Assembly (NCBI GenBank): GCA_963780135.1
Contig: CAWAAR010000003.1
Location: forward strand, 186,001-250,000
Direction of reading: 5' to 3'
DNA: 64,000 nt
Source: Clostridium_AM sp963780135
GTDB lineage: Bacteria > Bacillota > Clostridia > Clostridiales > Clostridiaceae
The position numbers were made by a program, and so were the translations under genes. The notes beneath the pieces were generated by a model, which saw only the letters and a program-made list of their open reading frames with translations, was not told where the DNA came from and ran no database searches. Below, in pieces: positions 14,116 through 26,643 of this stretch; positions within the stretch are counted from its first letter, which is position 1, and each line of letters begins with the position of its first letter.

Positions 14116-14222
14116 GAGGGATTAAAGGTTAAAAAAATTACCTTTAATATTCAGTAAAAGCAACGTAAGTTGGTTAAAGACTGAATTGAATGAGTCTAAG
14201 AGACACGACCTCAAACTAAGAA

Positions 14223-14299
<77 letters not shown>

Positions 14300-14303
14300 A
14301 TTG

Positions 14304-17340
<3,037 letters not shown>

Positions 17341-17358
17341 CAAAATGTAAAAAAGATA

Positions 17359-17387
17359 TTGACATTTTACTTGATACCATTTATAAT
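17359..17387 (+). promoter_or_regulatory. consensus promoter in the 23S-5S spacer, operon 2
   Basis: TTGACA at 17359-17364, 17 bases, TATAAT at 17382-17387. The hexamers and spacing are kept although the spacer differs from operon 1 at some positions, which argues for selection on the promoter. Confidence 0.75.
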
Positions 17388-17408
17388 ATTTAAAGTAGCA
17401 AGTAATAA

Positions 17409-17525
17409 TCTGGTGATTATGACATAAAGGCAACACCCGTTCCCATTTCGAACACGATGGTTAAGCTTTATAGTGCCGATGGTACTGCAGGGGCAGCTCT
17501 GTGGAAGAGTAGGTCGTCGCCAGGT
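17409..17525 (+). rRNA. rrf: 5S ribosomal RNA, operon 2
   Basis: Same length and fold as copy 1, with two substitutions seen in the loop A to B region. Followed eight bases later by tRNA-Asn. Confidence 0.95.
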
Positions 17526-17532
17526 AAAGCGT

Positions 17533-17607
<75 letters not shown>

Positions 17608-17626
17608 ATTTAATTTGTAAATGTAG

Positions 17627-17662
17627 ATCCACATTAATTATTGATTAATGTGGGTTTTTTTT
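17627..17662 (+). terminator. terminator of rRNA operon 2
   Basis: CCACATTAAT (17629-17638), loop TATTG, ATTAATGTGG (17644-17653), then eight T residues. Confidence 0.88.
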
Positions 17663-17844
17663 ATGTAATAAAATATGTAATAAAGTTTTAATATTTAGAG
17701 ATATTTTTCATATATAGTATATAAAATGTAATATAAGGGTATATATATAATCAAATTATTTTGAAAATTTCATTAATTTTAAAGGAATTTTTAATTTAAA
17801 ATAGAATATATAATTAAGCTTAAAAGTAAGAGGGGGAATTGCTT

Positions 17845-19938
17845 ATGAAAAATTATACAACTAAAAATTTAAGAAACGTAGGAATTGTTGGACACAGTGG
17901 TTCAGGGAAGACTACTTTGACAGAAGCAATACTTTACTACACAAAAGCTACAGATAGATTTGGCAAAATTGAAGAAGGAAACACTGTAAGTGACTATGAT
18001 TCCGAAGAAAAGAAGAGAAAAATATCTATATCCGCATCAATAGCACCATGTGAATGGCAAAATACTAAAATAAATTTAGTGGATATTCCAGGATATTTTG
18101 ATTTTATTGGTGAAACATATGAGGCCTTAAGAGCAGTTGATGTAGCTATGATTGTAACATCAGGAACTTCTGGTATACAAGTAGGTACAGAAAAGGCTTG
18201 GGCATATGTGAACAAAAATAATTTACCAAGATCATTTTATATAAACAAATTAGATAGGGAGAACTCAAATTTTGATAACGTATTAGAAGGATTAAAAGAA
18301 AAGTTTGGTATATCTGTAGTTCCAGTGCAGTATCCTATAGGAACTGAAGAAAATTTTAAAGGTGTTGTAAACGTCATATCAAGAAAAGCTAGAATTTTTG
18401 ATTCTAAAACCCACTCCATGAGAGAAGCTGAAATACCAGAAGAGCTTATGGCTAAGATTGATGAATGCAAAAATATGATAATAGAAGCTGTAGCTGAAAC
18501 AGATGAGATTTTATTAGATAAATATTTTAACGAAGGAACATTAAGTGACGAAGAAATTTACAATGGACTTATTAATGGTTGTTCTAAAGGAGATATAGCT
18601 CCAGTAATGTGTGGATCAGCATTTAATGGAATAGGTACTGAAACGTTACTTGAAGATGTAATTGAATGTTTCCCATCACCTGAAAATGCAGAACCATTAA
18701 GTGCTGTAAATCTAAAAACTAATTCTAATATAGAAGTGAAAATAGATGAAAAATTACCTTTATCAGCTTTTGTATTTAAAACTATAGCTGATCCATTTGT
18801 TGGAAAATTATCTTTGTTTAGAGTAATAACGGGAAAAATTAAATCGGATTCTATTGTATATAATTCAAATAAGGATAAAAATGAAAAAATAGGAACTATG
18901 TATTTTTTAATGGGTAAACAACAAATTCCAACAAATGAAATAGTGGCAGGAGATATAGGAGCTGTTTCAAAGTTACAATTTACGGCTACAGGAGATACTT
19001 TAAGCAGTGCAGATAATCCTATAACTTTTAAAGGGATAGAATTTCCGGAAGCTACAATGTCAATGGCAGTTCTCCCTAAATCAAAAAATGATGAAGATAA
19101 GATATCTACTGGATTAAATAAGTTATTAGACGAAGACCCAACTTTTAAAGTTTCAAGAGATGTTGAAAATGCAGAAACTATAGTTTCTGGGTTAGGAGAA
19201 ACTCATCTTCAAGTAATAGCATGTAAATTAAAATCTAAATTTGGAGCAGAGGTAGTGCTTCAAAAACCTAAAGTACCTTATAGGGAGACTATAAAGGAAA
19301 TTGCTGATGTTCAAGGTAAACACAAAAAACAGTCAGGTGGTCATGGACAATATGGCGATGTAAAAATAAAGTTTGAGCCTAGAAATGATGGAGAAGATGA
19401 TTTGCTATTTGTAGATCAAGTAGTTGGTGGTGTTGTGCCAAGGCAATATATTCCTGCAGTAGAAAAGGGATTAAAAGAATGTATACATCATGGTGTACTT
19501 GCAGGATACCCTGTAATAAGGTTAAAAGCTACTTTACATGATGGTTCATATCATCCTGTAGATTCTTCAGAAATGGCATTTAAAGTTGCATCCTCATTAG
19601 CATATAAAAAGGGACTTGTAGAAGCTCAACCTATACTATTAGAACCTATTATGCATGTTGAAATACTAGTTCCTGAGTATTATATGGGTGATATAATAGG
19701 AGATATAAATAAGAAAAGAGGAAGAGTTTTGGGTATGGAGCCTGATGAAAATATACAAAGAATAATAGCTGAGGTTCCTCAATGTGAAATGTTTAAGTAC
19801 GCTACAGATTTAAGATCTATGACACAGGCAAGAGGAAATTTCGTTATGAAATTTGCAAGGTATGAAGAAGTTCCACCTACTGAAGTGGGCAAAATAATAG
19901 AAGAATCAAAAAAAATAAAGAGTAAAGTTGAAGAATAA
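17845..19938 (+). CDS. EF-G-like translational GTPase paralogue
   Basis: Full five-domain EF-G architecture in 697 residues, but distinct from the true EF-G at 49741. The P-loop is GHSGSGKT (16-23) instead of AHIDAGKT. The G3 motif is DIPGY (80-84), with Tyr where EF-G has its catalytic His. The switch I segment RKISIS replaces RGITIT. G4 is NKLD. These changes are typical of the EF-G-like family, whose role is poorly known; weak or altered GTP hydrolysis is inference. Start: ATG at 17845 with AGGGGG at 17831-17836, preferred to the in-frame TTG at 17839, which is too close to that site. It is monocistronic. Confidence 0.9.
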   Translation: MKNYTTKNLRNVGIVGHSGSGKTTLTEAILYYTKATDRFGKIEEGNTVSDYDSEEKKRKISISASIAPCEWQNTKINLVDIPGYFDFIGETYEALRAVDVAMIVTSGTSGIQVGTEKAWAYVNKNNLPRSFYINKLDRENSNFDNVLEGLKEKFGISVVPVQYPIGTEENFKGVVNVISRKARIFDSKTHSMREAEIPEELMAKIDECKNMIIEAVAETDEILLDKYFNEGTLSDEEIYNGLINGCSKGDIAPVMCGSAFNGIGTETLLEDVIECFPSPENAEPLSAVNLKTNSNIEVKIDEKLPLSAFVFKTIADPFVGKLSLFRVITGKIKSDSIVYNSNKDKNEKIGTMYFLMGKQQIPTNEIVAGDIGAVSKLQFTATGDTLSSADNPITFKGIEFPEATMSMAVLPKSKNDEDKISTGLNKLLDEDPTFKVSRDVENAETIVSGLGETHLQVIACKLKSKFGAEVVLQKPKVPYRETIKEIADVQGKHKKQSGGHGQYGDVKIKFEPRNDGEDDLLFVDQVVGGVVPRQYIPAVEKGLKECIHHGVLAGYPVIRLKATLHDGSYHPVDSSEMAFKVASSLAYKKGLVEAQPILLEPIMHVEILVPEYYMGDIIGDINKKRGRVLGMEPDENIQRIIAEVPQCEMFKYATDLRSMTQARGNFVMKFARYEEVPPTEVGKIIEESKKIKSKVEE

Positions 19939-19965
19939 AGATAAAAAAACTAATAGTAAATAAAG

Positions 19966-20017
19966 ATACCCTATAGAGTAGATAACAAGAAAAATCTATC
20001 TATAGGGTATTTTTATA
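19966..20017 (+). terminator. terminator after the EF-G-like gene
   Basis: ATACCCTATAGA and TCTATAGGGTAT form the main stem, extended by TAGAT/ATCTA after a bulge, then TTTTTAT. Confidence 0.8.
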
Positions 20018-20087
20018 ATAATATATTGAATATTTTAATAAGTTATAAGAGAAAATAATTATACTAATTAAAATAAGGAGAGATTTT

Positions 20088-20321
20088 ATGTCGCAATACC
20101 TAATGAATATAAATGGAAATGTTGAGTTAATGGATTATAGTAGTATTTATGATTATATGGCTATAGTAGATAAAAATGATAATCTCATAATAAATTTGAA
20201 CCAAGAAGAAACTGAACATGTAGATATGTTATGTAAAATGTTAGAAGATAACAATTTTATAGTTACTTGTGATATTCAGCATGATCATGCTAGGTATCAT
20301 ATTAATGCTATAAAGTATTGA
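20088..20321 (+). CDS. small hypothetical protein, 77 aa
   Basis: Not recognised. Acidic, soluble-looking protein MSQYLMNINGNVELMDYSSI..., with HVDMLCKMLEDNNFIV and a histidine-rich end (DIQHDHARYHINAIKY). No signal peptide, membrane segment or Cys pair. The ATG at 20088 follows AAGGAGAG at 20076-20083, and codon use resembles the neighbours, so it looks like a real gene. It stands between the EF-G-like gene and ctsR with no obvious operon partner. The His-rich tail could bind metal, but that is speculation. Confidence 0.75.
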   Translation: MSQYLMNINGNVELMDYSSIYDYMAIVDKNDNLIINLNQEETEHVDMLCKMLEDNNFIVTCDIQHDHARYHINAIKY

Positions 20322-20382
20322 TATAAATTAAAATTATTTGTAAAAAATATAAAAAATGTATTAAATTGAATAAATTATATGA

Positions 20383-20388
20383 TATAAT
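20383..20388 (+). promoter_or_regulatory. possible -10 box upstream of the ctsR operon
   Basis: TATAAT at 20383-20388 lies in an AT-rich stretch without a well-spaced -35. The 185-base leader to ctsR shows no frame or strong hairpin. A weak call. Confidence 0.3.
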
Positions 20389-20573
20389 AAAAGATATTAT
20401 ATAGTACAAGCTATGAATATTTTTTAGAAAGGATATTGATGGTAAAAATATATAGGATAGATTAGAAAATAAAAGCAGAACTTAATTTAATTAGGTTTTT
20501 AACTATGAGATAGAGAAATTTAAGCAAATATAAAGATTGAATAGAGAAGTGGAAAACATTAATATTTAATTAA

Positions 20574-20590
20574 AGTCAAAGAAAGACAAA
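20574..20590 (+). promoter_or_regulatory. CtsR operator
   Basis: AGTCAAAGAAAGACAAA fits the CtsR heptad direct repeat (RGTCAAA-NAN-RGTCAAA) with one mismatch in the second half (GACAAA). It lies 17 bases before the ctsR start, next to the ribosome site, so CtsR probably represses its own operon here and is relieved by heat or arginine phosphorylation by McsB. Confidence 0.75.
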
Positions 20591-20607
20591 GTCAGGAAGG
20601 TGCTATT

Positions 20608-21072
20608 ATGCCAAGATTGTCAGATATTATAGAGGTATTTATAAAGGACATGCTAGAAAGCAGCAAAGAAAGTCAACTACAAATTGGTAGAAACGAATTA
20701 GCGAGCTATTTTAGTTGTGCTCCATCTCAGATAAATTATGTATTGACTACTAGGTTTACTGCAGATAAAGGTTACTATATAGAAAGCAAAAGAGGTGGGG
20801 GAGGATGCATAATAATTAAACGTGTAGAATTTGATGAAAATAAATCTCTTGCCGATGTTATAAATGAAAAGTTAGGAAATAGTATAACATATGATTCTGC
20901 AGTACAAATGATAGATGGATTGATAGAATCTAGTATAATAACTGAAAGAGAAGGAAATATTTTAAAAGTAGTTATAAATGATAGAACTTTAAGCAATTTC
21001 ATAGATAAAAAAAATAAATTGAGAGCAGACATATTAAAATCAGTGATTATGGTTATATTGAATGAATCTTAA
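20608..21072 (+). CDS. ctsR: class III stress gene repressor CtsR
   Basis: Winged helix-turn-helix repressor of clp and related heat-shock genes. At 154 residues it has the usual size. The N-terminal DNA-binding region has LSDIIEVFIKDML, FSCAPSQINYVLTTRFT (recognition helix) and the wing YIESKRGGGGCIIIKRV, where the glycine-rich turn is the CtsR heat sensor. The C-terminal half is the dimerisation domain. The ATG follows AGGAAGGTG. First gene of ctsR-mcsA-mcsB-clpC, with its own operator just upstream. Confidence 0.96.
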   Translation: MPRLSDIIEVFIKDMLESSKESQLQIGRNELASYFSCAPSQINYVLTTRFTADKGYYIESKRGGGGCIIIKRVEFDENKSLADVINEKLGNSITYDSAVQMIDGLIESSIITEREGNILKVVINDRTLSNFIDKKNKLRADILKSVIMVILNES

Positions 21073-21123
21073 TTTAAGTAATGAAAGTTTTTGTTTACCA
21101 TTAAATAGAGGAGGAGGGGTAAT

Positions 21124-21642
21124 ATGTTGTGTGATGTATGTAAGAAAAATGAAGCTACAGTTCATATAACAAAAATAACAAATGGAACCCAGGAGGAATT
21201 CAATATATGTGAAAAATGTGCAAAAGAAAAAGGTGAGTTCAATTTTTCAGGACAGCTAGATTTTTCTTCGCCATTTACTTTTCAAAATATTTTAACTGGA
21301 ATAATGGATTATATAGGTAATTCAAATCAAACACAACTTAACTTTGATTGTTCCTGTAAAAATTGTGGAATTACCTTTTCAGATTTTAAGAAAAGAGGAT
21401 TAGTTGGATGTAGCGATTGCTATAAAAACTTTACTGCCACATTAGTACCTGTTATAAAAAGAGTACAGGGAAATTTAGAGCATACAGGGAAAATTCCTAA
21501 AAAAGCTGGTAAAAATATAATTGGCAAGAGAAAACTTTTAAAATTGAAGGAAAATTTGAAGGAAGCCATAGCCACTGAGGAATATGAGAAGGCAGCACAA
21601 ATCAGAGATATGATTAAGGAACTTCAAAAAACTCAGGAATAG
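21124..21642 (+). CDS. mcsA: McsA, zinc-finger activator of the arginine kinase McsB
   Basis: McsA binds McsB and stimulates its protein-arginine kinase activity. The 172 residues carry paired Cys motifs expected to bind zinc: CDVC (3-6), CEKC (about 29-32), CSCKNC (about 78-83) and CSDC (about 97-100). The C-terminus is a UVR-type coiled coil (LKENLKEAIATEEYEKAAQIRDMIKEL), the type that contacts ClpC or UvrB partners. The ATG follows GGAGGAGG. It lies 12 bases before mcsB. Confidence 0.95.
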   Translation: MLCDVCKKNEATVHITKITNGTQEEFNICEKCAKEKGEFNFSGQLDFSSPFTFQNILTGIMDYIGNSNQTQLNFDCSCKNCGITFSDFKKRGLVGCSDCYKNFTATLVPVIKRVQGNLEHTGKIPKKAGKNIIGKRKLLKLKENLKEAIATEEYEKAAQIRDMIKELQKTQE

Positions 21643-21654
21643 GGAGGGATAGTT

Positions 21655-22689
21655 GTGGAAAATTGGATTGAGTGCTGTAAAAGTAATGATGATTTAGTAT
21701 TAAGCAGCAGGATAAGATTAGCAAGAAATATAAACAAGAGACCTTTTCCTCATATGCTTAAAGAAGCTGAAGCTAGAGATACTGTAAAGTTAATACAGGA
21801 TGCTTTTTATTCATCTTCTCTTAATTCACAAGATTATGAAACAAACTATTTATGGGAAAAAGATGATATTTCAAATGAGGTATTTTTAGAAAAACATTTG
21901 ATAAGCAAAAATCTCCTAGACAATAGCAAGAAGGCAGCGTTTATAGTAGATAAAAATGAAACTGTGAGTGTCATGATAAATGAGGAAGATCACGTAAGAA
22001 TTCAGTGTATAACCTCATCATTAAATTTAGAGGAAGCATATGATTTTGCTCAGAAAATAGATGATGTTTTAGAAGAAAAACTTGATTATGCTTTTGATGA
22101 AAAGTTAGGGTATTTGACTGCTTGTCCTACAAATATAGGAACAGGTATGAGGGCTTCTGTTATGATTCACCTTCCAGCACTTTCTTTAAGTAATAAACTA
22201 AATAGTGTGCTGAGTGCAGTAACCCAGGTAGGTATGACTATAAGAGGTCTATACGGAGAAGGTTCAAAGGGTAAAAGTAATATATATCAGATATCCAACC
22301 AAATTACATTGGGACTTAATGAAGAAGAGATAATAAATAATTTAAAGGCTGTAGTAATTCAGATTATAAATGAAGAAAATTTATGTAGAAATACTTTAAT
22401 AGATAAATACAAATATGAAATAGAAGATAGAATTTATAGGGCTTTGGGTATATTAAAATCAGCAGTAATTTTAAGTTCAAATGAATGTTTAAAATTTTTA
22501 TCAGATGTAAGATTAGGTGTTGAAATGGGAATAATTAAAGATGTAACTAAAATATTATTAAACAATATTTTAGTTAATACACAATCAGCTAACATACATA
22601 AGATGCATAATAAAAAATTATCAGATAAGGAAACAAACTTTAATAGAGCTAAGATTGTAAGAGAAATTTTAAAAAAGGAAATATTATGA
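21655..22689 (+). CDS. mcsB: protein-arginine kinase McsB
   Basis: Phosphorylates arginines on CtsR and on misfolded proteins, marking them for ClpCP. 344 residues, guanido-kinase fold. Family motifs: SSRIRLARNINKRPFP near the N-terminus, TACPTNIGTGMRASVMIHLP in the active-site region, and RGLYGEGSKGKSNIYQISNQ. GTG start at 21655 after AGGGAGGG. It lies between its activator gene mcsA and the unfoldase gene clpC, the order found in B. subtilis. Confidence 0.96.
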   Translation: MENWIECCKSNDDLVLSSRIRLARNINKRPFPHMLKEAEARDTVKLIQDAFYSSSLNSQDYETNYLWEKDDISNEVFLEKHLISKNLLDNSKKAAFIVDKNETVSVMINEEDHVRIQCITSSLNLEEAYDFAQKIDDVLEEKLDYAFDEKLGYLTACPTNIGTGMRASVMIHLPALSLSNKLNSVLSAVTQVGMTIRGLYGEGSKGKSNIYQISNQITLGLNEEEIINNLKAVVIQIINEENLCRNTLIDKYKYEIEDRIYRALGILKSAVILSSNECLKFLSDVRLGVEMGIIKDVTKILLNNILVNTQSANIHKMHNKKLSDKETNFNRAKIVREILKKEIL

Positions 22690-22710
22690 TTAAAGGATGG
22701 TGAGTATAAT

Positions 22711-25149
22711 ATGATGTTTGGAAGATTTACTGAAAGAGCACAGAAGGTTCTTTTTTACGCACAGGAAGAAGCTCAAATTCTTCAACATGGGTATGTAGGC
22801 ACAGAACACATATTGTTGGGTATTCTAAAAGAGGAGGGAATAGCTAAACAACTTTTAAATGATATAAGCATTACTGTAGAGGATGTAAGAGATTTAGTAG
22901 AAGAATACGAAGGAAAAGGAGATATGGATTTATATAAAAATGAAATTCCACTTACGCCAAGAACTAAAAGATTATTGGAATTAAGTTTGTTTGAAGCAAG
23001 AAATTTAAATCATAATTATATAAGTCCAGAGCATATATTATTAGCACTTATTAGAGAAGCAGAAGGGGTAGCGTTTACAATACTAAATAATTTAGGTGTA
23101 GATTTTGATAAACTAAGAAAGGAATTAATAGATTCATTATCAGGAGAACAGTCTAGCAATAATAGTGATTTTAATAAAACAACTGGTGAACCAACGCCTA
23201 CTTTAGATCAATTTGGTAGAGATTTAACTGAAATGGCTAGAGAAGGAAAATTGGATCCTGTAGTTGGAAGGGATAAAGAAACTCAAAGGGTTCTTGAGAT
23301 ACTTTGCAGAAGAACCAAAAATAATCCTTGTTTAATAGGTGATCCAGGCGTAGGAAAAACAGCTATAGCTGAAGGATTGGCTCAGAAGATAGTAGTAGCT
23401 AACATTCCTGAATTGCTTAAAGATAAGAGGGTTGTAACTTTGGATTTATCTTCTATGGTAGCTGGATCTAAATATAGAGGTGAATTTGAAGAGAGACTTA
23501 AAAAAGTAATGGAAGAGATTAGAAAATCGGGTAATGTTATATTATTTATAGATGAAATACACACTATAATAGGTGCTGGAGCAGCTGAAGGTGCTATTGA
23601 TGCATCAAATATATTAAAACCAGCATTAGCAAGAGGAGAAATTCAGTGCATAGGTGCTACGACTATAGAGGAATATAGAAAATATATTGAAAAGGATTCA
23701 GCTTTAGAGAGAAGATTTCAGCCTATTATGGTTGGAGAACCTAATAAAGAAGAAGCTGTTCTTATACTTAAAGGATTAAGAGATAAATATGAAGCACACC
23801 ATAGAGTAAAAATTACAGATGATGCTATAGATGCTGCAGTTAATTTATCAGATAGATATATAACTGATAGATTTTTACCAGATAAAGCAATAGATTTAAT
23901 AGATGAAGCAGCATCAAAAGTTAGAATTGAAAATTTAGTTGCTCCACCAGACTTGAAAAATCTAGAAGAGGAACTTGAAAAAGTAACTAAAGAGAAAGAA
24001 GATTCTATAAGAGTTCAGGACTTTGAAAAAGCAGCAAGATTAAGGGATAAAGAAAAACAATTGAAAGATAAATTAGAAGGATTAAAAACAAACTGGAAAA
24101 CCAAAAAAGAAGTTTCTGATCTTATGGTGTCAGAAAAACAAATAGCAGCGGTAGTTTCTAAATGGACTAACATACCAGTGGAAAAATTAACAGAAAAGGA
24201 ATCAGAAAAATTGCTAAAGCTAGAAGAAATATTACACAAGAGAGTAGTAGGTCAAGATGAAGCAGTTAAATCCATATCGAGAGCTGTTAGGAGGGCTAGA
24301 GTTGGTCTTAAAGATCCTAAGAGACCAATAGGTTCGTTTATATTCTTAGGACCTACAGGAGTAGGTAAAACAGAGCTTTCAAAAGCACTGGCAGAAGTTA
24401 TGTTTGGTGATGAAAATAACATGATAAGAGTAGATATGTCAGAATATATGGAAAAACATACGGTTTCAAGACTTATAGGGTCCCCTCCAGGATATGTAGG
24501 CTTTGATGAAGGTGGGCAATTGACTGAAAAGGTTAGACGAAATCCTTATTCAGTAGTATTGTTTGATGAAATAGAAAAAGCTCATCCAGAAGTATTTAAT
24601 ATTTTACTACAAATACTTGAAGACGGAAGGCTTACAGATGGAAAAGGCAAAACTATAAACTTTAAAAACACAATAATAATTATGACATCTAATGTAGGTG
24701 CATCTACTATTAAAAAGCAAAAATCTATGGGATTTGCGTTAAGTAGTGAGAGTGAGAAGCAAAATGAGTATGAAAAAATGAAGGAAAATGTTATGGAAGA
24801 ACTAAAACATTCCTTTAGACCTGAGTTTTTAAATAGAATTGATGATATTATAGTGTTCCATCAATTACAAGAAGAAGATCTAAACCATATAGTTAAATTA
24901 ATGTTAAATACAGTGTATCAAAGGTTAGAAGAACAAGAAATCAGTATAGAATTTACAGAGGATGCTGAAAAAAATCTAGCTAAAGAAGGATATGATTTGA
25001 CTTATGGTGCAAGACCACTTAGAAGAGCTATAACAAAAATTGTAGAAGATAAGCTCTCAGAAGAAATGTTAAGAGGTAATATAAAAAAAGGAGATAAAGT
25101 TAAGGTAGATGTAAAGGATAATGAGTTGGATTTTGTTAAAGTAAAATAA
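22711..25149 (+). CDS. clpC: ATP-dependent Clp protease ATP-binding subunit ClpC
   Basis: Hsp100 unfoldase that feeds substrates to ClpP. 812 residues: Clp-N double repeat (1-145), AAA+ module 1 with Walker A GDPGVGKT and Walker B LFIDEIHT, a middle UVR-like coiled coil (around VQDFEKAARLRDKEKQLKDK), AAA+ module 2 with Walker A GPTGVGKT, and a C-terminal ClpB D2-small domain. The start MMFGRFTERAQKVL matches the family; the second ATG at 22714 is an alternative. Last gene of the ctsR operon, followed by a terminator. Confidence 0.97.
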   Translation: MMFGRFTERAQKVLFYAQEEAQILQHGYVGTEHILLGILKEEGIAKQLLNDISITVEDVRDLVEEYEGKGDMDLYKNEIPLTPRTKRLLELSLFEARNLNHNYISPEHILLALIREAEGVAFTILNNLGVDFDKLRKELIDSLSGEQSSNNSDFNKTTGEPTPTLDQFGRDLTEMAREGKLDPVVGRDKETQRVLEILCRRTKNNPCLIGDPGVGKTAIAEGLAQKIVVANIPELLKDKRVVTLDLSSMVAGSKYRGEFEERLKKVMEEIRKSGNVILFIDEIHTIIGAGAAEGAIDASNILKPALARGEIQCIGATTIEEYRKYIEKDSALERRFQPIMVGEPNKEEAVLILKGLRDKYEAHHRVKITDDAIDAAVNLSDRYITDRFLPDKAIDLIDEAASKVRIENLVAPPDLKNLEEELEKVTKEKEDSIRVQDFEKAARLRDKEKQLKDKLEGLKTNWKTKKEVSDLMVSEKQIAAVVSKWTNIPVEKLTEKESEKLLKLEEILHKRVVGQDEAVKSISRAVRRARVGLKDPKRPIGSFIFLGPTGVGKTELSKALAEVMFGDENNMIRVDMSEYMEKHTVSRLIGSPPGYVGFDEGGQLTEKVRRNPYSVVLFDEIEKAHPEVFNILLQILEDGRLTDGKGKTINFKNTIIIMTSNVGASTIKKQKSMGFALSSESEKQNEYEKMKENVMEELKHSFRPEFLNRIDDIIVFHQLQEEDLNHIVKLMLNTVYQRLEEQEISIEFTEDAEKNLAKEGYDLTYGARPLRRAITKIVEDKLSEEMLRGNIKKGDKVKVDVKDNELDFVKVK

Positions 25150-25152
25150 TAA

Positions 25153-25202
25153 AATAATAAGAAACAATGTATAATTTATATGTTGTTTCTTTATTATTTT
25201 TA
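25153..25202 (+). terminator. terminator of the ctsR operon
   Basis: AATAATAAGAAACAA (25153-25167) pairs with TTGTTTCTTTATTATT (25184-25199), which ends in a T-run. Confidence 0.75.
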
Positions 25203-25218
25203 AAAAATTTAATTATTA

Positions 25219-25249
25219 TTGACAACATACGGGAATAATACTGTATAAT
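25219..25249 (+). promoter_or_regulatory. radA promoter
   Basis: TTGACA at 25219-25224 and TATAAT at 25244-25249, both consensus but with a long 19-base spacer. It separates radA-disA from the ctsR operon. Confidence 0.6.
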
Positions 25250-25281
25250 TATATTCTGTATAGAAGGAGGTGGTTTTTACA

Positions 25282-26631
25282 ATGAAAAATAAAACCACTT
25301 TTGTATGTCAAGAATGTGCATATGAATCACCAAAATGGTTGGGCCGATGTCCTAATTGTAATACTTGGAATAGTATGGTTGAAGAAACTAAAGTAATAAG
25401 TCATTCATCATCTAAAATGGGTTTAAGTAGTTTGCCTAAGAGTATATTAGATATAAAATCTAGTGAATATGAAAGATTTGATACTGGTATAGTAGAACTA
25501 AATAGGGTATTAGGTGGTGGAATAGTAAGGGGTTCCCTTACATTAATATCTGGTGCGCCAGGTATAGGGAAATCTACATTATTACTACAGACAGCAAATA
25601 GTATTTCAAAAAAATACGGAAAGGTTCTTTATGTCTCAGGCGAGGAGTCAGAAGAACAAATAAAAATGAGAGGAGATAGACTAGAAGCTATATCCCGCGA
25701 ATTGTATATAGTTTCAGAAACTAATGTTGAAAAGATAGAAGAACATATAGAAAAAACTAAACCTGTTTTTGTTATTATAGATTCCATACAAACACTTTTT
25801 AAACATTCTATTACGTCTGCACCAGGAAGTGTATCTCAAGTTAGAGAAAGTTCTAACGATATTATGCGTATAGGGAAAACAAAAGGTATACCTTTTTTTA
25901 TAGTAGCGCATATTACTAAGCAAGGTGAATTAGCAGGACCTAGAGTTCTAGAACATATGGTAGACACTGTACTTTCTTTTGAAGGAGAAAGAACTGAGGA
26001 GTTTAGAATACTTAGAACTATGAAAAATCGTTTTGGAACTACTAGTGAAATTGGTGTCTTTGAAATGAGAGAAGGTGGGTTAGAAGAAATATCAAATCCA
26101 TCAGCAGCATTTCTTGAAGAGACAGATTTTCAAAAAGAAGGCTCAATAGTTATAGGTATAATGGAAGGTACTAGACCTATTTTAGTAGAAATACAAGCAC
26201 TAGTCAGCGAAACCAAGGCAGTTATGCCTAGAAGGACAGCTATAGGAGTTGATACTTCAAGATTAAATCTTATTTTAGCAGTTTTAGAAAAAAAGTTAAA
26301 AATACCTTTTTACAATTGTGATGTTTATGTTAATGTAGTAGGAGGACTTAATATCGAAGGAACCTTTGCAGATGTGGGGTTAGCATTAGCTCTTATATCC
26401 AGTGTTAAGTCTAAGGAAATAAACTTGGAGAAATTAATGGTGTTTGGTGAAATTGGGCTTACTGGAGAAGTAAGACCTGTAGCTTTTGGTGATAGAATGG
26501 TAAATGAGGCAGAAAAGATGGGATTTAAAAATGTTATTATACCAATTAGAAACAAAGAAAAAGTAAAGAATAAGAGCATAAATATTATAGGGGTCTCTTC
26601 ACTTAAAGAGACTGTAAATAAAGTTTTTTGA
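25282..26631 (+). CDS. radA: DNA repair protein RadA (Sms)
   Basis: RecA-like branch-migration helicase acting in recombinational repair. 449 residues: a C4 zinc finger (CQEC at 9-12, CPNC at 23-26), the RecA-type ATPase with Walker A GAPGIGKST, the RadA-specific KNRFG motif in RTMKNRFGTTSEIG, and a C-terminal Lon-like domain. The ATG at 25282 is chosen because AAGGAGGTGG lies 8-10 bases before it. The in-frame GTG at 25270 falls inside that ribosome site. disA follows directly, as in Bacillus. Confidence 0.96.
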   Translation: MKNKTTFVCQECAYESPKWLGRCPNCNTWNSMVEETKVISHSSSKMGLSSLPKSILDIKSSEYERFDTGIVELNRVLGGGIVRGSLTLISGAPGIGKSTLLLQTANSISKKYGKVLYVSGEESEEQIKMRGDRLEAISRELYIVSETNVEKIEEHIEKTKPVFVIIDSIQTLFKHSITSAPGSVSQVRESSNDIMRIGKTKGIPFFIVAHITKQGELAGPRVLEHMVDTVLSFEGERTEEFRILRTMKNRFGTTSEIGVFEMREGGLEEISNPSAAFLEETDFQKEGSIVIGIMEGTRPILVEIQALVSETKAVMPRRTAIGVDTSRLNLILAVLEKKLKIPFYNCDVYVNVVGGLNIEGTFADVGLALALISSVKSKEINLEKLMVFGEIGLTGEVRPVAFGDRMVNEAEKMGFKNVIIPIRNKEKVKNKSINIIGVSSLKETVNKVF

Positions 26632-26643
26632 TGTAGGGTGATT

